A stretch of 38,039 nt of DNA from a virus (IMGVR_UViG_3300009506_000143:1-38039); one strand, 5' to 3'; numbered from the stretch's first letter, positions 5,835-13,724 are shown. Notes: generated by a model not told the origin, from the sequence alone. Numbers and translations: made by a program.

Positions 5835-6027
5835 TTCTATTCTTCGCCTCCACTATTTTGTTAGTTACGGATTCCTGGACCTTCCGAATTTCGGCATCGG
5901 CTATACTGTGGTCAAGGAGGACATTGACGTTCTTTTTGATGCCGTGTTTACCTCTTGACAATCCCCATTTTATGGATAAAACAAGGAGAGCGAGTAACAC
6001 GATATTCGCTATTATTGAATAGATCAT
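5755..6027 (-). CDS. Rz-like inner-membrane spanin
   Basis: A 90-residue protein with one N-terminal membrane helix (residues about 3-22) and a charged, helical remainder predicted to lie in the periplasm. It overlaps the Rz1-like lipoprotein gene by 80 bases in another frame. Size, topology and position after the endolysin fit an i-spanin. The periplasmic domain is shorter than in lambda Rz. No direct sequence likeness to lambda Rz is claimed. Confidence 0.8.
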   Translation of the reverse strand: MIYSIIANIVLLALLVLSIKWGLSRGKHGIKKNVNVLLDHSIADAEIRKVQESVTNKIVEAKNRNEADKAVTHIFNVARNSKLSDYKASR

Positions 6028-6428
6028 TTATCAGGTCCTTTGGGTGTGGCTGTCTTTACTGCCCCATATGCACCAATAATCATAGCACCAATTCCGAAAA
6101 AGCATGGGATCAATAACACTTTAACCGGGCCATAAGTCCCTTTGTCTCTTACAAGAGATAACATTAGAAGCATACCTATCGACATAAGAGAAAAAACATA
6201 TCTTGATATTCTGAGATTCTCAAACTCACCAACCGGTAGGGATAAAGTTCTATCTCTTGTTTTTGCAATGTCAAATCCGAGCCATGCAGATAGAATTGCA
6301 ATATAACCACTCGCCGTAGCCACCATTACAGAAGAGTCGTTGTCAATTAAAAAAAATGCTGATGCTATCAAGAAAAATAGCACCACAAAAAACCATATAA
6401 CTGTCTTTGCTTTCCATTTATTTCCCAT
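6024..6428 (-). CDS. Four-span membrane protein of the lysis block
   Basis: A 134-residue protein with about four hydrophobic segments (near residues 9-28, 34-52, 76-92 and 103-122). The last ends in AVKTATPKGPDK. It sits between the permuted NlpC/P60-like gene and the spanins and overlaps the Rz-like start by four bases. A holin or antiholin role is possible from position, but two other membrane proteins upstream compete for it. Function not assigned. Confidence 0.7.
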   Translation of the reverse strand: MGNKWKAKTVIWFFVVLFFLIASAFFLIDNDSSVMVATASGYIAILSAWLGFDIAKTRDRTLSLPVGEFENLRISRYVFSLMSIGMLLMLSLVRDKGTYGPVKVLLIPCFFGIGAMIIGAYGAVKTATPKGPDK

Positions 6429-6941
6429 TTACACCTCCAATAGTTCAGATTCTAAAATATCGCATGGCGCTGTGAATTCCTCGTTGCTTCCAGGTAAAAG
6501 ATCTCGGCCAGCGAACTTGCAGGCAGTATCTACCGAAGCAGAGCAAAAGTCTCCCCAGATAGCGTTTATAGACATAGGGACCCAGCCTACTCTCTCCCAA
6601 AATGGTTTCGTTTTGGCTAATGCAAGCATAATAAAGAGCTTAACTAATCCATATCCTGTTTTACTGGCAATCTGCCATTCCCACCACGCTATAGCGGCGC
6701 CTTTTTCTCTCTCTGTCCATGACTCTTTGAACGATTGTATTTTGCAATTCTCGGAAGGATGTTCAACATAATTCTGAGTCTTCTTGAACCGTGGCCAAAT
6801 CGCCTCATACATTACGCCATCGATCACAATTTGCGTGTGCGTCCATGGAGATCCTGTGACTTTTTGTATTAGTTTTTGCACGCGATCAACAGCGCTATTT
6901 GTCAATTTTTTTGGTTTTAATGTTATTATCTTGACGCTCAT
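6429..6941 (-). CDS. Permuted NlpC/P60 (YiiX/YaeF-like) cysteine protein
   Basis: A 170-residue protein with His35 in SPWTHTQIVIDG and Cys133 in GDFCSASVD, the His-then-Cys order of the circularly permuted papain-like NlpC/P60 group. The family cleaves amide or thioester bonds in peptidoglycan or lipids. The start at 6941 is chosen over one 27 bases upstream because GGAG lies at the right distance and the ATG overlaps the endolysin stop as ATGA. It lies right after the M15 endolysin. No signal peptide is seen, so it would act in the cytoplasm or after holin release. Whether it is a second lysin or an accessory enzyme is open. Confidence 0.7.
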   Translation of the reverse strand: MSVKIITLKPKKLTNSAVDRVQKLIQKVTGSPWTHTQIVIDGVMYEAIWPRFKKTQNYVEHPSENCKIQSFKESWTEREKGAAIAWWEWQIASKTGYGLVKLFIMLALAKTKPFWERVGWVPMSINAIWGDFCSASVDTACKFAGRDLLPGSNEEFTAPCDILESELLEV

Positions 6942-7363
6942 TTTATCTCCATATGACACGGGTCCCACCCGTCTTTTAAGTTCCCATCTTTATTCCAATC
7001 AGCTCCGGATGTAATCGGATATCCATGCTGATTACAGAACGCCATGAACGCACCGGCAAGGTAGAATGCGTGTTTTGACTCCCATGTTGGTTTTTCGTTT
7101 ACCCACGGGACCAGATCAACGGCAAGCCCGCGCTGATGTTTTGATTTCTTTTTATATCCGTCGCATTTTGAGTTTCCCAGTTTGAAAAGCTGATTTTGGA
7201 GTTCGGCGGTCCGGTATCCGCCGTTCTCGATAATCGTAAAATCGATGGGCGCAACTTTTATGAATTCTTTGACTGCCAGCACGAGCAGCGAGGATCTGGA
7301 ATCTCCTGATTGGAGGATTGATTCTAAGTTTCTGGTTGTGTTTTTGCCGAGGGTGAAAGTCAT
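6938..7363 (-). CDS. M15 family L-Ala-D-Glu peptidase endolysin
   Basis: A 141-residue enzyme with the M15C zinc peptidase signature: GYRT near residues 49-52, SKHQRGLAVD with His76 and Asp83 as zinc ligands, and CHMEIK at the C terminus with His137 as the third ligand and Glu139 nearby. The family cleaves the peptide stems of cell-wall peptidoglycan. The length is that of single-domain phage endolysins such as the T5 type, and there is no wall-binding domain or signal peptide, so it needs a holin to reach its target. It sits between a holin-like gene and the second lysis enzyme. Confidence 0.9.
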   Translation of the reverse strand: MTFTLGKNTTRNLESILQSGDSRSSLLVLAVKEFIKVAPIDFTIIENGGYRTAELQNQLFKLGNSKCDGYKKKSKHQRGLAVDLVPWVNEKPTWESKHAFYLAGAFMAFCNQHGYPITSGADWNKDGNLKDGWDPCHMEIK

Positions 7364-7695
7364 TTATTTTCCTTCATATAATCCATAATCCAAATAATAT
7401 TAGTTTCAACTCTGGCAAGACCTGTTTTGATGTCTGCTTGACTTGATTGTATTTCTGCAAGAGAGACATCGGTTTCTTTTAATTTTTGAAAAATCGTATC
7501 GTCTGCAGCTTTTCTGTCAATTATTTCTTTGGCAAGTCGTTCTTCTGTTGCTTGTGATTTCAGCTCAAACTGAGTTTTCATAGTTGTTATTTGATATGTC
7601 CCTGTCACAATAGCCGCTATCACAACAACGATAACGCCTAGATTTGTAACAATTTCAGTCTTTTTGTCAACCAAAAAAGAAACCACCTTATCCAT
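7360..7695 (-). CDS. Holin-like protein with coiled coil
   Basis: A 111-residue protein with one membrane helix (about residues 19-37, GVIVVVIAAIVTGTYQI) followed by a long helical, charged region (about 40-100) likely to form a coiled coil. It overlaps the endolysin start by four bases. Position, size and topology fit a class III-like holin or a holin partner. Alternatives are a spacer-type membrane adaptor. It is translated with the endolysin gene. Confidence 0.65.
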   Translation of the reverse strand: MDKVVSFLVDKKTEIVTNLGVIVVVIAAIVTGTYQITTMKTQFELKSQATEERLAKEIIDRKAADDTIFQKLKETDVSLAEIQSSQADIKTGLARVETNIIWIMDYMKENK

Positions 7696-8137
7696 TTTCT
7701 CCGACCTTCAAAATTAATAAATCCAACGAGAACAAAACGCCATAAGCAATAACCACGTTCATCATGTCGGCCGGAGAGATCGAGTTTAAAACATGAGCAA
7801 CTATAACGCTTGTCAATATAAAAATGAATGTTAAAACAGAATATATTTTATTGTTAACAATTCTTGACGCAAACAACAAGAACATGACGCCAGCGGTCAA
7901 ATGATTTGGCTCTGGAATATCCATAATCGATAATGATCCAACTAATGTAAGAACTATTACTATTATTATATTGTTTTTCACAAACAAAAGGAGCACTGTC
8001 ACAATCCCCATTGTTGCAACATAAAAAAGGTATCTCTCTATTGGTGACCCCTTATTTATACAGTCAATTAGATTGTTAAACGTCACCAATAGAGATGAGA
8101 CAAAAAGAATGTATCTTACAATCTTTATTCGCTCCAA
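7688..8137 (-). CDS. Polytopic membrane protein of the lysis block
   Basis: A 149-residue, very hydrophobic protein with about five or six membrane spans and few charged residues. It overlaps the holin-like gene by 8 bases and the upstream gene by 13. Classic holins have one to three spans, so this would be atypical. A holin role, an antiholin role and an exclusion role are all possible. No family recognised. Confidence 0.65.
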   Translation of the reverse strand: MERIKIVRYILFVSSLLVTFNNLIDCINKGSPIERYLFYVATMGIVTVLLLFVKNNIIIVIVLTLVGSLSIMDIPEPNHLTAGVMFLLFASRIVNNKIYSVLTFIFILTSVIVAHVLNSISPADMMNVVIAYGVLFSLDLLILKVGENG

Positions 8138-8415
8138 AAACTCATCACTCCGATTTCAGGATCGGCACCTGTCTCAAGCAACGAAGTCTGTTCGTCTGTT
8201 GTGTCATCACCGTGTTCTTTTTCACGGTGGACAGCGATGGCGTAGGCCAAATCTGCCTTTATTCCTTCTGTTGCTAGCTCTATTCCTGCCGATGCTCTCG
8301 AAAAACACGAACCGAACTGTTCCTGCGAAAGGAAATCCTTGTCAAGTTTTTCTTCATTGAATATCTTCTCAAACTCAAACTCAAATTTTTCTGCAAGATA
8401 TTTGGATAATTTCAT
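8125..8415 (-). CDS. Hypothetical protein, 96 aa, tail-lysis border
   Basis: A 96-residue acidic, soluble protein starting MKLSKYLAEKFEFEFE, with helical character. It begins just after the stop of the tail protein and ends inside the next membrane gene. The C terminus (GADPEIGVMSFWSE) is distinctive. It lies between the tail and lysis modules, so it could be a minor tail part or a chaperone. Function unknown. Confidence 0.65.
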   Translation of the reverse strand: MKLSKYLAEKFEFEFEKIFNEEKLDKDFLSQEQFGSCFSRASAGIELATEGIKADLAYAIAVHREKEHGDDTTDEQTSLLETGADPEIGVMSFWSE

Positions 8416-9228
8416 TTATGCCTCCAATAACTGAAATTGTACAGTATTAACTGCTTTTCGTAAATCAGGACTGACTGAAATAACCTTCCCTTTTTTGAAT
8501 CCATAATACTGACGACCGGTGATTATTTGTGTATCTGCGTCAGCGAAATCAGGGGTTGCTTCAATGTCCTGAATATCATATATTCTTAACGTCAGGAAAT
8601 CTTTACAGAGCAGACTTAATGTCATGATTTCAGGAATCTCTTTGAACCTGAGAGCGCGAGCCGCAGCCGAATCCTCAGCGTCCGTCTGATCATTAAGCAG
8701 CGTATCCACTTGCAATGTATTAAGCTGCTTGAAGCGTGCCCTAACTTCTTCTTGATAATCACTGTTTGTCTCTGTGATAAACCGGCCTGAATTAAAACTC
8801 TTGTTGTATCGGACCTCAACTGACGCGAAAACCTGGTCGCTGTCCGTTGTGACTGGCATCTCGTCACGGTTTAAGATATCCACAGGCTCGATGCGACCGC
8901 TGGAAGCTCTAGCATTATCATCAATCCGAATTGTCCTCCTACCATCGGCGAGTATCTCATAACGGAATCCAACTGCTGAGCCAGACTGGACAATCCTAAT
9001 GGCCTCGTAAAGTTTGATTTCTTCATCGTAAACCCAACCACCAGAAGTAAGCCCAATCTCTTCAGCTTCCCATTCGGTTGTATCATAGTTAGACGCTAAA
9101 TACTCTATGCCAAGAAAGCGCTCGTTAAGCGTTAAGATCAACAATAATATCCGATGTGTATGTGATTGAAATCCCTGTTGGCAATAATACCCGGCAATCG
9201 CGAACAGCCCCACTTGAATCTCGACCAT
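8416..9228 (-). CDS. C-terminal part of the broken tail protein
   Basis: This frame continues the tail protein that stops at 9125. Its protein-like sequence begins at NERFLGIEYLASNYDTTEW; the first 33 or so codons are out-of-frame shadow of the upstream gene, and no ribosome-binding site supports the ATG at 9228. The real content is about 235 residues, rich in strands, ending VNTVQFQLLEA. Removing one copy of a 7-bp tandem duplication joins it to the upstream part as one 593-residue protein. It may be silent here, or made by a frameshift, or the break may be an assembly error. A role at the tail tip or baseplate hub is inferred from position. Confidence 0.7.
   Translation of the reverse strand: MVEIQVGLFAIAGYYCQQGFQSHTHRILLLILTLNERFLGIEYLASNYDTTEWEAEEIGLTSGGWVYDEEIKLYEAIRIVQSGSAVGFRYEILADGRRTIRIDDNARASSGRIEPVDILNRDEMPVTTDSDQVFASVEVRYNKSFNSGRFITETNSDYQEEVRARFKQLNTLQVDTLLNDQTDAEDSAAARALRFKEIPEIMTLSLLCKDFLTLRIYDIQDIEATPDFADADTQIITGRQYYGFKKGKVISVSPDLRKAVNTVQFQLLEA
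9123..9136 (-). repeat. 7-bp tandem duplication that breaks a tail gene
   Basis: On the minus strand CTTAACG occurs twice in a row. The second copy shifts the frame by one and creates the TAA stop at 9125-9127. With one copy the reading would be IIVDL-NERFLGIEYL without a break. An exact duplication is a typical slippage product. Confidence 0.9.
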
Positions 9229-10204
9229 TTGCTGACGTGAGCGTGAATTCTCCGGTGGACAACGATGACGAAGAAACAGATACCGTTGTCCACACTTTAT
9301 CGATGTACACCTGGACAGTCCCTAGTGCTGTCAGAAGTAACGCGACTCGATACGTGACATCACCACTGGTGGTATCCCCATTAGTTGGTATAGCGCGGGC
9401 TTCGCGTACCTGACCATACATTAGCGGTATAACACCACCGGCTTCATCTCCGATATTTGGATAGTCGGTGGAGTTGAATTTCTCAGAAGGGATGGTTATG
9501 TTTTGAGCTTTTCTCTTGTCCTGCAGTTTGATGCTTATCTGCTTAAGGCTAATATCGTAGTCCTCAATGTAGAACGCTGCAAGTGGAACAAGATCCGATA
9601 TGCTCGCTTCATCCGACGCACTGACAAGACTGTCGTCTAGGTAGTATAGAAACACATCGTTGTTGTATATATCGGAACCAATAAACGAATCAATCTGCCC
9701 CGAAATAGTCCCTTCCAGTCTCCGAGATCTGTTATTCAGTGTCAGGCTTCCGTTAATAAAGGAGAGGCGGTCATAGTTTATTATGTCCTGAGATTGCCTG
9801 ATTGACGGAGCAGAATCTATTAACGGAAGATATTCCTGACCATCAAGATAAATAAGCTGTTTATCAGAGAATCCGAAATATGTGCCGTATTGATAAGTCG
9901 CCGTCCATCCTTCATGACTGTGTTCGAAATGGACGTATAGAACTTGATTGGTATTGTCCCAAAAAAAAGACCCTTCCTGCGCGACGCAATCATTGTAGTT
10001 GTTTACTTCGTTGTATTTGATATCGTAGTCTCTAATAAAAGACTTAACTACTATGGTGTACGCCCGGGACTCATCTGGTGCCCCAAAAGTTGATGTCCAG
10101 AAAGGCGCCAAGCTGAGGAATCCGGGTCTCAATTCATAAACGAAAGGGACAACCGAAGCGAATCCGCTTGCTAAATTAAGACTAGAAACCTCAGCAATCG
10201 TCAT
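9125..10204 (-). CDS. Tail tip or hub-like protein, N-terminal part
   Basis: A 359-codon frame starting MTIAEVSSLNLASGF, with GSFFWDNTNQVLYVHF, then GVIPLMYGQVREARAIP. It is rich in strands and soluble. It begins with an ATGA overlap to the preceding gene and lies among tail genes upstream of the lysis block, so it is probably a structural protein of the tail tip. It ends early because of the 7-bp duplication described above; the intact form would have 593 residues. No catalytic motif is visible. The exact family was not recognised, though the text is reminiscent of long tail-tip proteins of other phages. Confidence 0.75.
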   Translation of the reverse strand: MTIAEVSSLNLASGFASVVPFVYELRPGFLSLAPFWTSTFGAPDESRAYTIVVKSFIRDYDIKYNEVNNYNDCVAQEGSFFWDNTNQVLYVHFEHSHEGWTATYQYGTYFGFSDKQLIYLDGQEYLPLIDSAPSIRQSQDIINYDRLSFINGSLTLNNRSRRLEGTISGQIDSFIGSDIYNNDVFLYYLDDSLVSASDEASISDLVPLAAFYIEDYDISLKQISIKLQDKRKAQNITIPSEKFNSTDYPNIGDEAGGVIPLMYGQVREARAIPTNGDTTSGDVTYRVALLLTALGTVQVYIDKVWTTVSVSSSSLSTGEFTLTSANGRDSSGAVRDCRVLLPTGISITYTSDIIVDLNA

Positions 10205-10485
10205 GCAAGGCTCTTGAGATACGCATCCATTTCAACAAGTTCCATAGAGAAAATGGCCCACGGGAAGTTATTGGCTCGGTCCTCTATCTTTGTGATTTCG
10301 GCAGGCTCCAGATCAATGGTCTTTAAATCTTTAGCCTCTTCGATCCGCTTGATTAATCCGGCCATTTCACCCATCTCTCCGATGGTCATTGCTTTGAGTG
10401 GTGAATTTTTAAGCACTCTAAGAAACAAATCGGCATAATTCTGACCGATTCCTTTCTCCTGAAACTCTCTGTTTTCGACTTTCAT
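10201..10485 (-). CDS. Small protein before the tail-tip gene, 94 aa
   Basis: A 94-residue acidic helical protein starting MKVENREFQEKGIGQNYAD. It overlaps the tail-tip gene start by four bases (ATGA) and has GGAGG upstream. The segment AMTIGEMGEMAGLIKRIEEAKD looks like a small helical assembly factor. Together with the 119-residue gene upstream it forms a pair of small soluble proteins inside the tail operon. Function unknown; a tail chaperone role is possible. Confidence 0.7.
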   Translation of the reverse strand: MKVENREFQEKGIGQNYADLFLRVLKNSPLKAMTIGEMGEMAGLIKRIEEAKDLKTIDLEPAEITKIEDRANNFPWAIFSMELVEMDAYLKSLA

Positions 10486-10497
10486 ATTATCCTCCGC

Positions 10498-10857
10498 TTA
10501 ACAGTCTACCATATCAGCAAACGGGTAGTCAAAGATTTCCTCGGTATACGCATCTTTTATCACCTTGCCGTCGTCGTCTGTTTCGGCTGGATGGCGCTTT
10601 GATCCGGTGTTTACATTGTGCGATTTCAACTCGGGGTAGACGAGCGCTAGGATTTGTTCCTTTACCTCATCAGACAGCTTGACCGATTGGACATTGTAAA
10701 ACTCAGCGTCTTCAGGGTTCTCCCTCCGATATTGTTCAGACGTATATTTAGCCATCCGCAACTCTATTTGCCCGTGCTGGATGAATATGCCTTGGATTCG
10801 GTGGTAAACATCTGTTGTTAATCCTTTAAATCTACCATTTTTTTCTTTAAACCCCAT
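10498..10857 (-). CDS. Hypothetical protein, 119 aa, tail region
   Basis: A 119-residue soluble protein starting MGFKEKNGRFKGLTTDVYHR, with AAGGAG before the ATG. The middle is helical and the end (DYPFADMVDC) is acidic. It is the first minus-strand gene after the antisense lipoprotein, so late transcription from the fibre gene has to cross that insertion to reach it. No domain recognised. Confidence 0.7.
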   Translation of the reverse strand: MGFKEKNGRFKGLTTDVYHRIQGIFIQHGQIELRMAKYTSEQYRRENPEDAEFYNVQSVKLSDEVKEQILALVYPELKSHNVNTGSKRHPAETDDDGKVIKDAYTEEIFDYPFADMVDC

Positions 10858-10868
10858 TTAATTTCTCC

Positions 10869-10896
10869 TTGCAATAATATGATAATGCGCTATAAT
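10869..10896 (+). promoter_or_regulatory. Promoter of the antisense lipoprotein gene
   Basis: TTGCAA (10869-10874) and a perfect TATAAT (10891-10896) are 16 bases apart. The expected start is near 10903, and AGGAG follows at 10904-10908, so the mRNA leader is very short. It points against the surrounding late operon. Confidence 0.8.
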
Positions 10897-10915
10897 TATA
10901 GCACAGGAGAAAACT

Positions 10916-11050
10916 ATGAAAAAGATTATATTTTTAATTGCAGTGGTTGTTGCGTTTTGTGGGTGTGAACCTATCTTTAGTGGAATTGACACAATTTCAG
11001 ATTTTTCTGTTACTGCTGTCGAATATTATCACAACAAAGCAACAGAATAA
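10916..11050 (+). CDS. Small antisense lipoprotein, 44 aa (exclusion candidate)
   Basis: A 44-residue protein starting MKKIIFLIAVVVAF, then CGC. This is a standard signal peptide with a lipidation site, most likely at Cys17 (FCGC), leaving a mature piece of about 28 residues. The Phe at -3 is unusual but tolerated in some lineages. The gene has its own promoter and ribosome-binding site and is on the strand opposite to all neighbours, the mark of a moron gene. It lies directly beside the tail-fibre gene. In phage T5 the exclusion lipoprotein Llp lies beside the receptor-binding protein gene, so a similar role in blocking the receptor is a reasonable inference. It is not proven. Confidence 0.75.
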   Translation: MKKIIFLIAVVVAFCGCEPIFSGIDTISDFSVTAVEYYHNKATE

Positions 11051-11082
11051 ATCATGTAGCCTCAAAATAGGCCAAGGGGTTA

Positions 11083-13017
11083 TTAATATTTTTGCCAATA
11101 GACAGTTTCGGTGCCGCTAGTAGTTCTAATTCTGACGTTTACACCATCTGATATTACGAAATCACCAGATGTACCATACGCAGATCCTCCTGCTGTTTGA
11201 GCCTTTGACATAATTCTCCATGATCCACTTACATATATTTCGATTTGTGTCGATGATAAAATCGTGCCATATGAAATATTATATAATCCTGCTGGAATAA
11301 CATATGCCGTTGTAGTCACAGTCCACGATCCAGAGGATGAAATACTATCAACAATAACAGCGCCCTTAAACGTTACAGTCTTACCAGAAGAATTAGTATC
11401 AAATGTTGCAACCTCTCCGTATGTATCGCTAAATATTCTGAAGCTTCCATAATAGTTGTCCATTTTAGCGGTTTCATATCCACTAGACATGAATTCAATA
11501 TTTGCTCCGTCTGCTGCTCCACCATTTACAATTAAAGCATTAGTAAACGTTACCCCCGCACTCGCTGTCTTTTCTGATATAGTATCAACCTTTACGGTAT
11601 TATTAAAACTAACACCCGCACTAGCCGTCTTTTCTGATATTGTATCAACCCGAACAGTATTCGCAAAATCCCACGTCGCCCCTTCCGTAGCGGAGAAAAG
11701 GAAAGCTCCGGTTCCACGGTTGAGAAGTGAGCCTCCTCCGTTGACTCCAGAACTGCGAATTAGACGAATTCCGTAATCAGTGTAAGTAGTATCGCCGATA
11801 AGATCAATGTACGCGTTTCCGTTTCCAGAGCGGTTTGCCCCCATTTCAATTGACACAGCATCAGTTGCAACAGATTGGCCTATTACAAATGTGTTACCCC
11901 CTGCATTTATTGTGGCGTTCCCAGCCGTACCAGTAACCTGGAACCCGCCAGCGTTTACAGTGACCTTGTCATTGAAGTTGCTTGTTTTATCTAAATTAAA
12001 GATCACATTAGCATCGGCTGGAGCAACACCTCGATTATTTGTTGATATAGCTATTCCACTACCAGCAGTTGTATCTGTTGCTCTAATCCACGACAAAGCC
12101 CCCACACGATTCATCTCTAGAACGTATCCTGACGCTGTCGTATTTATTCTACCCGAGCTACCCGTAAACCTCACCGCACCATTGACCTGTAGGAATTCTC
12201 CGGTGTCTGATGTTTGGTTGATTAGTACGTGTTGATTCTCATTTATCCGTAATGCTCTTGTGCCTGTTGGCGTTGTATTATTGGCCGCAGTGTAAAAATC
12301 AATTGTCGTAGCGGCATTAGCTTCAGCGTAACCACCGCCAATTCTGACAAGATTTGCCGATAGAGAGTTGGCCTGATCTATAAATGCAACAGGTGCTTCT
12401 GCATTAGTGTAATGGGCTCCAACCATTCTATTATTCTTTGTGTTGGCGTCGGTAATATTTGAAGCAAGCAGTAAAACGAACTGACCGCCGCCGACCATTT
12501 CAACTTTAGACCCTGATTTTAATGCAGTCGATTCCCCTGCAAGCACCTTACCTGAATCACGAGCAAGGACGACATCCCCTAACGTCGTTAATACATCATA
12601 CGCCCCATACAAATAATGCTGAGCCAACGCCGAACGCGGAGCGCTTCCCCCTCCGGCGTAATTTTTCATTTCGTTGAACAGATATGCATTGCCGCTGCCA
12701 TCCTCCCAAAAGTCCCACACGCTATTCCATGAAACACCAGTCAACGAAGACACATACGCCGCCGAGGCCGTTGCCCCAGCCGGAGTAATCTTTACATAAT
12801 CAGAAGGAGTCCCAGTGATAGCCGTATCAGCGTCAGCCAGATAGACAGATCCCCCTATCATTATCCTGACACCCTGCTTTATAGTATTGCTGCTGAAATC
12901 GAACAGAGACGCTCCGTTGATACCGAGAGTGTTGAACTCCATAATATCAATAGCTTTCTCCCAGTCTGTAATTGCTGTGGGCGCAGCGGCCGGAAACGGT
13001 ACAAGTGTTAAAGCCAT
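11083..13017 (-). CDS. Tail fibre or receptor-binding protein
   Basis: A 644-residue protein with a Gly/Ser/Thr/Ala-rich, strand-heavy sequence typical of trimeric fibres. A globular N-terminal part (about 1-190) carries the likely tail-attachment region. The middle has many short strands (NATINAGGNTFVIG, VTVNAGGFQVTG). A 20-residue unit is repeated twice near residues 452-493 (VDTISEKTASAGV). The C-terminal part has GSWRIMSKAQTAGGSAYG. There is no chaperone-type autocleavage motif that I can see. It lies after the tail-tip gene in transcription order and next to a lipoprotein moron, which fits host recognition. The receptor is unknown. Confidence 0.75.
   Translation of the reverse strand: MALTLVPFPAAAPTAITDWEKAIDIMEFNTLGINGASLFDFSSNTIKQGVRIMIGGSVYLADADTAITGTPSDYVKITPAGATASAAYVSSLTGVSWNSVWDFWEDGSGNAYLFNEMKNYAGGGSAPRSALAQHYLYGAYDVLTTLGDVVLARDSGKVLAGESTALKSGSKVEMVGGGQFVLLLASNITDANTKNNRMVGAHYTNAEAPVAFIDQANSLSANLVRIGGGYAEANAATTIDFYTAANNTTPTGTRALRINENQHVLINQTSDTGEFLQVNGAVRFTGSSGRINTTASGYVLEMNRVGALSWIRATDTTAGSGIAISTNNRGVAPADANVIFNLDKTSNFNDKVTVNAGGFQVTGTAGNATINAGGNTFVIGQSVATDAVSIEMGANRSGNGNAYIDLIGDTTYTDYGIRLIRSSGVNGGGSLLNRGTGAFLFSATEGATWDFANTVRVDTISEKTASAGVSFNNTVKVDTISEKTASAGVTFTNALIVNGGAADGANIEFMSSGYETAKMDNYYGSFRIFSDTYGEVATFDTNSSGKTVTFKGAVIVDSISSSGSWTVTTTAYVIPAGLYNISYGTILSSTQIEIYVSGSWRIMSKAQTAGGSAYGTSGDFVISDGVNVRIRTTSGTETVYWQKY
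11539..11658 (-). repeat. Two tandem 60-bp units in the fibre gene
   Basis: Units 11539-11598 and 11599-11658 each encode 20 residues of the form TV(R/K)VDTISEKTASAGV plus five more. The protein units differ at three positions while the DNA has several silent changes. Such units lengthen a fibre shaft and can expand or contract. Confidence 0.85.
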
Positions 13018-13724
13018 TATCTTGCCTCTCTTATTTTTAATGTAAACCCATATCTACGGGGCTTGTACGGAAAAGTTAAAGACTTCATTATTTTACCGTA
13101 TATAGGAGGTTCTTTGTCTCTGTTATCTTCGTAAATATCGATGTATATTGGCTTCCCAACACCGACGGACCTATACATGCTGTTGATCTCCGGATAAACA
13201 ACTCCAGTTTGATCCCGAAACCCGAACTCATATTCGCGTAACGGTTCAACATAATTTTGGAGCGTTTGCCCGTCAGGGGTCTCCACGAAATCGCTGTTGT
13301 CAGCATTGCCCGGGGAATAAGCCGCAAGAGGATCGGGCATGGCATAGCAAGCCCCTCCGCCAACACCTCCTAGGTAGAAACCACTGATTCCTGTTATAGT
13401 AAATACAACACTTCGGACAGTAGTTAAAGTAGTAAAATATTCCACTCCTATATCATCAGGAGAGGTTATGTTTAATGTCAAAAGAGTGCTACCTCCCGAA
13501 TTCTTAAAAACAACTGTCATAGATGTAAAATTGTGGAAACCATAAAACAAGCAGCTCATAACCTGGTCGCTGGTAAATGAAGCTGTAACAACAGATGACG
13601 TGCTCGTACTCTGGAACCTCTTCCGAAGAAACGGATGGGCTAAATTGGTAACAGGGTAGTTAAGGCTCTCGTTTGTTGCCAAAAATGAGGCATTTTCAAA
13701 AACATTATTAAAAAGTATTCTCAT
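13017..13724 (-). CDS. Distal tail or tail-tip protein candidate
   Basis: A 235-residue soluble, strand-rich protein starting MRILFNNVFENASFLA. It begins inside the end of the tape-measure gene (ATGA-type overlap) and its stop overlaps the fibre start. In siphoviruses the gene right after the tape measure is usually the distal tail protein, and the size fits. The N-terminal half (SLNYPVTNLAHPFLRKRF, then VMSCLFYGFHN) has the look of a jelly-roll carbohydrate-binding-like fold. Sequence likeness to known distal tail proteins was not seen. Confidence 0.65.
   Translation of the reverse strand: MRILFNNVFENASFLATNESLNYPVTNLAHPFLRKRFQSTSTSSVVTASFTSDQVMSCLFYGFHNFTSMTVVFKNSGGSTLLTLNITSPDDIGVEYFTTLTTVRSVVFTITGISGFYLGGVGGGACYAMPDPLAAYSPGNADNSDFVETPDGQTLQNYVEPLREYEFGFRDQTGVVYPEINSMYRSVGVGKPIYIDIYEDNRDKEPPIYGKIMKSLTFPYKPRRYGFTLKIREAR

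Noticed and set aside
9140-9228. Separate start for the C-terminal tail fragment at 9228
   Set aside because: No ribosome-binding site; the first 33 residues are cysteine- and histidine-rich shadow text; the exact 7-bp duplication explains the break.
11264-12235. Plus-strand open frames across the fibre gene
   Set aside because: Their sequences are low-complexity mirror products of the fibre gene, without ribosome-binding sites or family features.
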